A stretch of 64,000 nt of DNA, taken from contig CAVRVS010000002.1 of the NCBI GenBank assembly GCA_963724705.1, positions 434,001 to 498,000 of the forward strand, written 5' to 3'. The stretch is from DASQPR01 sp963724705. Its GTDB lineage: Bacteria; Actinomycetota; Actinomycetes; Mycobacteriales; Micromonosporaceae. Shown piece by piece: positions 58,222 to 64,000 of the stretch. Both the position numbers and the translations under genes were made by a program. Under the pieces are notes generated by a model, which did no database searches, had not been told where the DNA came from, and was given only the letters and a program-made list of their open reading frames with translations. Position 1 is the stretch's first letter, and every line of letters starts with the position of its first letter.

Positions 58222-59295
58222 TCAGGCATCGGAAGTCGTCAAGGACTTGTAGAACGTGGCGAGGTCGTGCCGAAGATTATCGACCGTGTATCGGGCCAAT
58301 ACGGCACGCGACGCCTGGATTCCCATAGCGGCGAGCGACGCCGGATCAGAATCGTACCGACCGATGGCATCCTCTACCGCCTGGGCGTACGCCAGAAGAT
58401 CACCCTCGCCGACGGGCGAACAGTAGGCCGGATCAAAGAAGTCTCGCCCGGCCATACCGGTGTACCCCACCACGAACGCGCCGCAGGCCATTGCTTCGGC
58501 CGGCGGCAGCCCAAATCCCTCGCGTTCGCTGAAGCTGAGAAAAAGAGCGCAGGATCGGAGAATCTCGGCCGTGTCGAGTTCGGATCGCCCCTCGATCGGC
58601 GCGAGGTCCCATCCGGCCAGTACGCCACGAGACCGGAGAATATGGAGCAATGCGTCGCGCTCCTCAGCGCGCCGACGGCTCATGAACGCGATCCGCCGAC
58701 CGGCGGCCTGGGCCGGGTGAAACACGGTCGGATCGATGACCTGTCGGGCCAGGTGCACCGCGACCGACGGGAAAGCGTGACGTAGCAGCCGGACGTTGTC
58801 GTCGGAGACGGTCAGAAGGGCACGCAGGCGGGGAATGGCAGCGTAGGGAGAGCCCCCGTCGGTCGATTCGTATGGAACTCGATCGAACGTGTGATAGGCG
58901 CGCTGATTGAAGATGACGACGGACGGGCCAATCGGAAGCTGGTGCAGGTTCGGACCGTAATACTCGGGGACAACCAACACGTCGTTGGAGTGGATCGTGA
59001 CGTTCGTCGCGGCAGTTACGGCGGTGTCGTTCTCGAACCAGTCGCATCGGTCGCCGGGCCTTGGATGGACGACCAGCGCCGGGCGGCCCATTGCGTTCAA
59101 TTCGTCGACATGGCGATAGATGACCCGTACGCCACCGGCGGGCCTCGCCGGCTTCGGAGCAAGATAGTAAATGGTCGACGTATGACCGGGCCGATCCTCG
59201 ACCCGTAGGCTGGGCAGGCGGCGTGAGCGCATGTCGCGAGCGGCCAGCACCGACCTCGCCGCGCGCCGAGCCGGGCCGGACCAGCGGCGACTCAT
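58222..59295 (-). CDS. Glycosyltransferase family 4 (GT-B fold)
   Basis: 357 residues. The C-terminal donor domain has S-E-R-E-G-F-G-L-P-P-A-E-A-M-A-C-G, the E-x7-E motif of retaining GT4 enzymes. The N-terminal acceptor domain begins after a basic region of about 35 residues. It lies 69 bases upstream of the Cys/His-domain gene and is probably in the same operon. Confidence 0.85.
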   Translation of the reverse strand: MSRRWSGPARRAARSVLAARDMRSRRLPSLRVEDRPGHTSTIYYLAPKPARPAGGVRVIYRHVDELNAMGRPALVVHPRPGDRCDWFENDTAVTAATNVTIHSNDVLVVPEYYGPNLHQLPIGPSVVIFNQRAYHTFDRVPYESTDGGSPYAAIPRLRALLTVSDDNVRLLRHAFPSVAVHLARQVIDPTVFHPAQAAGRRIAFMSRRRAEERDALLHILRSRGVLAGWDLAPIEGRSELDTAEILRSCALFLSFSEREGFGLPPAEAMACGAFVVGYTGMAGRDFFDPAYCSPVGEGDLLAYAQAVEDAIGRYDSDPASLAAMGIQASRAVLARYTVDNLRHDLATFYKSLTTSDA

Positions 59296-59655
59296 CTGGA
59301 CTCCTCAGTGCTTAGATGTCGGCCGAACCGCTGGGTTGCGATCATTCGGTGGCTCGCTGCCCGCGAGTGTCCCACTCGCTCGCTCCGCTGCTGTTCCATC
59401 GGGCCTCGGGCGGGATCGTCAACGGACGACGCTTCGGCTGGGGCGGTCCCCGAGAAGCGGCATTCGACGTTCTTCACACGAACTCCGGAATTGGTTGGCT
59501 CGATTGGCCCCCGCCAAGGTCTCACAATGCTGGCAAGGCGTGGGCCTCATGGAGTCAACCCATCGGACAAAATACCAGTAATCGATCGGACAAAGTACCG
59601 ATGATCCTCCGGGTGATGCCCTCGGTCGCGCCGTCGACGCGACCTTCCGCGAGCC
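59296..59655. other. Intergenic stretch without recognised gene
   Basis: About 360 bases between the GT4 start and the VOC gene end. Several overlapping open frames exist on both strands but none resembles a family. Composition is somewhat less GC-rich than the flanks. A short direct repeat near 59563-59600 is described separately. Confidence 0.4.
59563..59600. repeat. 15-base direct repeat
   Basis: ATCGGACAAA(A/G)TACC occurs at 59563-59577 and 59586-59600, 23 bases apart, with one mismatch. It lies between the GT4 promoter region and the VOC gene end. It could be a protein-binding site. Confidence 0.5.
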
Positions 59656-59998
59656 TCAGCCGCCGGCATCGATCACACAGAACAGGTTGCCGTCGGGATC
59701 GGCGAGCACCACGAAGTCGGCATCGTCCGGGATAGACCCAGTCCTCGACCCGGCGGGCGCCGAGGGACACCAGCCGGTCCACCTCGGCCTGCTGCTCCGC
59801 TGCGTTGGCCGCCCAGAGATCCATATGCGTGCGATCGTCGGTGTCCAGCAACAACGTCGGACCGGCACCACCCACGGGTACGAGCATCGCGTCGTTTCCA
59901 TCGCCCGCGACGTATCCGAGAGCCGCGCGCCAGAATGTCGACGCGCGATGGATGTCGCGGACGTTCAGCACCACCGCACCGATATTCACCATGGTCAC
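59656..59998 (-). CDS. VOC/glyoxalase-fold protein, one frameshift
   Basis: About 114 residues, one VOC module: V-V-L-N-V-R-D-I-H-R-A-S-T-F-W, T-H-M-D-L-W (metal His) and the ending A-D-P-D-G-N-L-F-C-V. The frame shifts at about 59730, between E-D-W-V-Y-P and D-D-A-D-F-V-V-L. Substrate unknown; such single-domain members are often thiol-resistance or dioxygenase-related. Confidence 0.8.
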
Positions 59999-60307
59999 AG
60001 CATGGCAGCCGGACCCCGGGGCGCGCCCGTTGATGCGAACGGCTCGCTGCGGCCGTCCGCCCTGTCATCGCGGGCCCGCCGTACGGACAGGCAACATGCC
60101 CCGAACAGAGTGTGCGTCGAACGCAACGTACCTCTAGTGTGCATGTCGATCGCTTGTGGAGGCTTTGGTCGATCCGGCCGGCGCCCACCGGAGCGCTGGC
60201 CAGGAACGAACGTACGTCGAACGGAGTTTCGGTCCGCTGATGTTCGCCTATTGACTGCCGCGTTTGCCCGATTAAGTTGTCATCAAGTCGACATCGGGCG
60301 CGGAGGT
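59999..60307. other. Intergenic region upstream of the sugar transferase
   Basis: 309 bases with no gene recognised. It holds the promoter candidate listed separately and two related short elements, CGTCGAACGCAACGTAC (60115-60131) and GAACGTACGTCGAACGG (about 60207-60223), of unknown role. Confidence 0.35.
60251..60278 (+). promoter_or_regulatory. Candidate promoter of the sugar transferase
   Basis: TTGACT (60251-60256) and TAAGTT (60273-60278) with a 16-base spacer. They lie 30 bases upstream of the first possible start codon, in a locally AT-richer stretch. Confidence 0.5.
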
Positions 60308-61978
60308 ATGGCGGAAACGGCGATGACGCCCCAATCTACTCGTGCGAGAAAATTTCACGGCTGGATCGGCGTCGATCGCTCGGTCAAGCCAGGACAATTG
60401 CGTCCTCAACCGCATGTGCGACCGGTCCGGACGGAGGCGAACGTGACGACCACGGAGACAATCTCCTCCGTAGAGCCGCTGGGCGAAAACAACAACGTCA
60501 CGAAGGTGTTGTCGGCCATCGATGTGCCCAACGTGGCCGGCTTCGCCCGGGCCAACTGGGAAGGCCGATACGTCCGCGTCGTCATGTTGCTCGATTTCCT
60601 CGTCGGTGCCGGCGCCGGGCTGACCGCCTTGTTCGTCCGGTTTGGTAGCTCTGTCGACGCGGTGTACAACCGCGACTACCTGTGGCTAACGATCGCGTTT
60701 CCGTTTGCCTGGTTCACCGCGCTCGCGGTGAACCGCGCATTCGAGGCCCGCTATCTATTCGTCGGCAACGATGAGTACGAGCGCGTCGTCCGGGCGAGCA
60801 TCGGTCTGATCGCCGTCGCCGCGGTCGTTTCCTTCGCATTCAACCTGCATATGTCCCGGGTCTACCCGCTGATCGCGATCCCCGTGGCAATCGTAGGCAG
60901 CCTGACAGTGCGCTACCTGATGCGACGACTGCTGCACCGGGCTTGGGCCAAAGGTCGTCGGCTCTGGCGTGTCGTCCTCGTCGGCCATGAACAATCGGTC
61001 TGGGAGCTCACCCGCAAGCTCGGGCGCGAACGTTTCCATGGCATGGGCGTCGTCGGCGTCTGCCTGCCGCGGCCGGCCGTCCTGGCCGGTGCGATGCTGC
61101 CCGATCGACAGATGCGGCCGCCGGTCTTCTGCGACCTTCGTGTCGAGCAGATCGCGCACGCGGTGGCTCAGGCCGAGGCAGACACAGTGATCGTCTTGCC
61201 ATGTCCGGAGTTGGATGCGTCGGCCGTGCGCCGCCTGGCCTGGAAACTCGAGCGCGACGACATCGACCTCATTCTGGCCAGTGCGCTGCTCGACGTCGCC
61301 GGCGACCGTACGACGATCCGCCCGGTCGACGGACTGCCGCTGCTGCACGTCGAGCACCCCCGACTCAAGGGCGCCCGTCGCATGGTCAAGGAAGTGTTCG
61401 ACCGGGTCGTTGCCCTGACCGCGCTGACGGCGCTGATGCCGCTGGTGGTCGCGGTCGCCCTCGTCGTCAAATGCACCCGCGGCGGGCAAGGGCCGTTGAT
61501 CTTCCGGCAGATCCGCATCGGTCGCAACGGTCAGCCGTTCGTCATCTACAAGTTCCGGACCATGTATCAGGACGCCGAGGCGCGCCTGCGTGATCTGCGG
61601 CATCTCAACGAGAACGATGGCATCCTGTTCAAGATGCGCTACGACCCGAGGATCACGCCGGTGGGCCGCTGGCTGCGTCGGTTCTCGGTCGACGAGATTC
61701 CGCAGCTGTTCAACGTGATCAAGGGCGACATGTCGCTCGTCGGTCCGCGACCCCCGCTACCGCGCGAGGTCGCCGAGTATGCGTTCGACGTGCGCCGTCG
61801 CCTGGTCGTCAAGCCGGGCCTGACCGGACTGTGGCAAGTTTCTGGCCGATCGGATCTGTCCTGGGAGGACGCGATCCGGCTTGACCTCCGATACGTTGAG
61901 AATTGGTCACTTCCGATGGATTTGCTAATTCTGGCGCGTACGATTATCGCGGTTTTCCGCAGTTCGGGGGCGTACTAG
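60308..61978 (+). CDS. Polyprenyl-phosphate sugar-1-phosphate transferase (WbaP/ExoY type)
   Basis: Starts exopolysaccharide repeat units by moving a sugar phosphate onto undecaprenyl phosphate at the membrane. An N-terminal half with several helices (V-V-M-L-L-D-F-L-V-G-A-G onward) and a CoA-binding-like middle domain lead to the bacterial sugar-transferase domain. That domain has FRQIRIGRNGQPF, Y-K-F-R-T-M, RRFSVDEIPQLFNVIKGDMS, V-G-P-R-P-P and GLTGLWQVSGRSDL. The start is uncertain: the ATG at 60308 (GGAGG 2 bases away), the ATG at 60323, or the GTG at 60443 with an ideal GGAGG at 5 bases, which would drop 45 residues. Confidence 0.92.
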   Translation: MAETAMTPQSTRARKFHGWIGVDRSVKPGQLRPQPHVRPVRTEANVTTTETISSVEPLGENNNVTKVLSAIDVPNVAGFARANWEGRYVRVVMLLDFLVGAGAGLTALFVRFGSSVDAVYNRDYLWLTIAFPFAWFTALAVNRAFEARYLFVGNDEYERVVRASIGLIAVAAVVSFAFNLHMSRVYPLIAIPVAIVGSLTVRYLMRRLLHRAWAKGRRLWRVVLVGHEQSVWELTRKLGRERFHGMGVVGVCLPRPAVLAGAMLPDRQMRPPVFCDLRVEQIAHAVAQAEADTVIVLPCPELDASAVRRLAWKLERDDIDLILASALLDVAGDRTTIRPVDGLPLLHVEHPRLKGARRMVKEVFDRVVALTALTALMPLVVAVALVVKCTRGGQGPLIFRQIRIGRNGQPFVIYKFRTMYQDAEARLRDLRHLNENDGILFKMRYDPRITPVGRWLRRFSVDEIPQLFNVIKGDMSLVGPRPPLPREVAEYAFDVRRRLVVKPGLTGLWQVSGRSDLSWEDAIRLDLRYVENWSLPMDLLILARTIIAVFRSSGAY

Positions 61979-62066
61979 TCAGGCAGGGCAGGCTGGCGCG
62001 ACGCGACGCGGCCGCAGCGGTCCCGATGTATCGTCCGGGGCCGCGTGACCAGTTGTTGGAGGAGAA

Positions 62067-62366
62067 TTGTCCGGAGTGTCTCCCGCGCCGCGCATGACGA
62101 CTGGACTGACGACGTACGGCAACGGGCGCGGCTCGCCCGACGCGTTCGACGACTTGCTCGGACAGAATTTCCCCGACTTCGACTTCGTGGCGGGAAACAA
62201 CTGCTCAACCGACGAGCTCGATAAGTTTCCGTTTGGCGATCCGATCGTGGCGATTGGTAGGTTCATCGTCGTGCGGGCCGCCTTTCTCGTGCGCGTCGGG
62301 CTCGGGGCGAGGCGCCGGCAGATCGGCGCCCGATATGCCGGGTCTACCTGCGCGGCGGCTGGATAG
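62067..62366 (+). pseudogene. Remnant of a family 2 glycosyltransferase
   Basis: A TTG with GGAGGAG 4 bases upstream starts a frame whose first 45 or so residues match the GT2 N-terminus: M-T-T-G-L-T-T-Y-G-N, A-F-D-D-L-L-G-Q-N-F-P-D-F-D-F-V-A-G-N-N-C-S-T-D. Compare T-T-Y-N-V and A-F-D-A-V-L-A-Q-D-F-Q-D-F-E-V-V-V-A-D-N-Q-S-S-D in the gene at 56.1-57.1 kb. After S-T-D-E the GT2 fold is gone, and the frame ends in unrelated Arg/Ala-rich sequence 5 bases before the next gene. Probably a truncated gene left by a deletion. Confidence 0.6.
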
Positions 62367-62371
62367 GCACG

Positions 62372-64000
62372 GTGGACACCGCTAGGCGCCGGTCGCCGTT
62401 CACTGTCCCTGACCGGCTGTCCGACGCGACGGTCGACCTACCCGTCATCGGGATAGCGATGGGCGCCGACCTCATCGCGACCTCACCGCGCCACCGGGTA
62501 GAGCCGGAGACGGTTGAGTTCGCTGTGTCGGCCGCTGCGGGACTGGCCCTGAGAGGTCCGTCCGCGGCAACCACGGATCTCGCCGCGGCGACCCCGGCCA
62601 CAGCGGAAACGACTCTGGTGGCGACGGGCGCCCAGACGGATGCAGCAGATCCGGATACGGCCGAACCGGAGGAGGTGGCCGAAGCCGAGAAGTTGCCGAA
62701 GTCGGCCGTGTTCTGGTCGTACCTGCTGACCGTCGGACGCCTCGCCACAACCGGCATCGTCACAATCTTCATGGCGGCTTATCTGTTGCCGGCGGACTAC
62801 GGCGTGATGGCGCTTGCCATGGTCTGGGTGACGTTCGCGCAGACGCTGGCACTGCACGGCACCGGGCAGGCGGTGATTCAGCGCGAGGAGGTCGATGAAA
62901 GCCATTTCGACGCCGCGTTCTGGACCACCGTCGGAGGGTCGACGGTACTCGCGCTGATCTTCGCCGGTGTCGCACCGTTGTGGGCCCGGCTGACCGGCAC
63001 CCCGGAGTTAGTCCCAGTGTGCTTTGCGCTCGCTCCGGCGATCGTGTTGAACGCCCTCGTCGTCGTGCCGGACGCGATTCTGCGTCGGGCGCTGAGGTTC
63101 CGGACTCTGTCTCTGCGGGTGCTGATAGCGGGCATCCTGAGCGGCGTTGCCGGTATCCTCGCCGCGGTCAACGGGCTGGGCGTATGGGCGCTTGTCGTCC
63201 AGCAGATAGTCATCACGACGTTCAGCGCCATCGCGGTATGGGTGGCCGTGCCGTGGCGACCGCGCTTTCGACGCGTCGGCCCGGCGCTGCGCGAGATCCG
63301 GTCGTATTCGCTGCACTCGGTGTCGGGGTTCTTCGCCAGTTTCCTGTCCCAACGTACCGACGCCCTCGTCCTCGGCCCGATCTTTGGTCCGGTCGCGATC
63401 GGCCTCTACCGGTTCGCCAGCCGCATCACCGACATGGTCAACGACGTCGCCGTCGGCGGTCTCAGCCAGGTGTCGATGCCGCACCTGTCGCGATTCGCCG
63501 CCGACCGGGACGCTTTCGTCAAGGCGGTCGCCCGCATCATGCACGCGGGCGCATTACTCGCACTACCGATGTTCGGCATTCTGTTCGTCACGGCTCCATG
63601 GCTGCTTACCTGGATCGGACCGCAATGGGCGGACGCCGTGCCGGCCTTCCGGGCGTTATGCATCGGCGGCGCGGCTGGGGCCATAGGCGCGATCCTCGGA
63701 GCCGTCCTCCAGGCGGCCGGTCGGCCTGGAACGAGCGCCGCGATCGGATGGTGCGCGGCAGTCGCGACGGTGGGGCTCATGTTGGCAGTCGGCCGCGTTT
63801 ACTCGTCGCAGTCCCCCCGGCAACAGGTGTTTGCGATCGCGGTGACCTACGCCATGATCCAGACGTTGACGTTGCTGGCCGCGTTGATCGTGGTTTACGG
63901 CGGGCTCGTCAGGATATCGATGCTCGCCGGGCTCCGGCCGTCATTGCCCGCCGTCGCCGCGTCGGCGGGCGCGGTTGTGGCCGGATTCCTCGTTCAGCCG
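62372..64000 (+). CDS. Polysaccharide flippase (Wzx/MATE-like), 3' end cut by window edge
   Basis: The frame stays open from the GTG at 62372 to the last base, at least 543 codons. An Ala/Thr/Glu-rich extension of about 110 residues precedes the first helix (F-W-S-Y-L-L-T-V-G-R-L). About ten membrane helices follow with the polysaccharide_synt pattern: A-A-Y-L-L-P-A-D-Y-G-V-M-A, a Gln-Arg-Glu-Glu segment, and SQRTDALVLGPIFGPVAIGLY. It moves lipid-linked repeat units across the membrane and completes the cluster with the sugar transferase. The ATG at 62459 is an alternative start. Confidence 0.85.
   Translation, partial: MDTARRRSPFTVPDRLSDATVDLPVIGIAMGADLIATSPRHRVEPETVEFAVSAAAGLALRGPSAATTDLAAATPATAETTLVATGAQTDAADPDTAEPEEVAEAEKLPKSAVFWSYLLTVGRLATTGIVTIFMAAYLLPADYGVMALAMVWVTFAQTLALHGTGQAVIQREEVDESHFDAAFWTTVGGSTVLALIFAGVAPLWARLTGTPELVPVCFALAPAIVLNALVVVPDAILRRALRFRTLSLRVLIAGILSGVAGILAAVNGLGVWALVVQQIVITTFSAIAVWVAVPWRPRFRRVGPALREIRSYSLHSVSGFFASFLSQRTDALVLGPIFGPVAIGLYRFASRITDMVNDVAVGGLSQVSMPHLSRFAADRDAFVKAVARIMHAGALLALPMFGILFVTAPWLLTWIGPQWADAVPAFRALCIGGAAGAIGAILGAVLQAAGRPGTSAAIGWCAAVATVGLMLAVGRVYSSQSPRQQVFAIAVTYAMIQTLTLLAALIVVYGGLVRISMLAGLRPSLPAVAASAGAVVAGFLVQP

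Noticed and set aside
59296..59525. Small - strand frame overlapping the GT4 start by ATGA
   Set aside because: Start spacing looks operon-like, but the product matches nothing and competing frames on the other strand are equally open.
1..64000. tRNA/rRNA genes, insertion sequences, prophage
   Set aside because: Reading through the intergenic regions I saw no cloverleaf, rRNA sequence, transposase or phage gene. A tRNA or covariance scan would be needed to be certain.

Overview
The window is a contiguous piece of a very GC-rich actinobacterial chromosome. This is supported by GTG/TTG starts, an otsA/otsB trehalose locus, an EttA ABC-F protein, a group II truncated haemoglobin, a SARP-type regulator and an MmpL-type exporter. 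A block of genes (rpiB, a DsbA-like Rv2466c homologue divergent from pepN, an HNH endonuclease, glbO, an alpha-glucosidase, ettA) recalls the Mycobacterium tuberculosis Rv2465c-Rv2477c neighbourhood, rearranged and with other genes inserted. The sequence alone suggests a non-mycobacterial relative, possibly a Frankiales/Jatrophihabitans-like lineage. That placement is inference.

Layout. 1-6.3 kb: ATP-dependent DNA ligase (cut by the left edge), a small membrane protein, SURF1, a GNAT enzyme and a class A penicillin-binding protein. 6.4-8.8 kb: CobC-like aminotransferase and a CysG-type siroheme/cobalamin methyltransferase. 8.8-12 kb: a LacI regulator, a strong terminator and an alpha-glucosidase whose upstream region carries TTGCA boxes like those before lacI. 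12-16.5 kb: a protein of unknown function, a GNAT-GNAT-DinB fusion and a DUF5925 AAA ATPase. 16.5-20.8 kb: otsA overlapping an otsB-GH15 fusion. 21.2-32.7 kb: ettA, two hotdog thioesterases, a YbjN protein, globin, MFS, MscS, HNH, sortase with a membrane-anchored partner, kynureninase, a CtaJ-like small protein and DUF5130. 32.8-38.6 kb: pepN, DsbA-like, DUF1015, rpiB. 38.7-45.5 kb: Eis, a membrane Ser/Thr kinase overlapping a tyrosine phosphatase, MmpL and TetR. 45.7-54.2 kb: aldehyde dehydrogenase, CapA-like lipoprotein, MFS, TrmH-family methyltransferase and an AfsR/SARP regulator. 54.2-55.6 kb: an orphan terminator, a palindromic operator and a membrane protein/winged-helix pair. 56.1-64 kb: an exopolysaccharide-type cluster (GT2, a duplicated-domain Cys/His protein of unknown function, GT4, polyprenyl-phosphate sugar transferase, a broken GT2 remnant, and a flippase cut by the right edge).

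About nineteen genes, including housekeeping ones such as pepN and the PBP, are split by single frameshifts. Those I could resolve by hand usually need the removal of one base in a short run. This points to indel errors in the assembly more than to decay, so most split genes are annotated here as one CDS with the break noted. The only gene that looks truly degenerate is the GT2 remnant near 62.1 kb.
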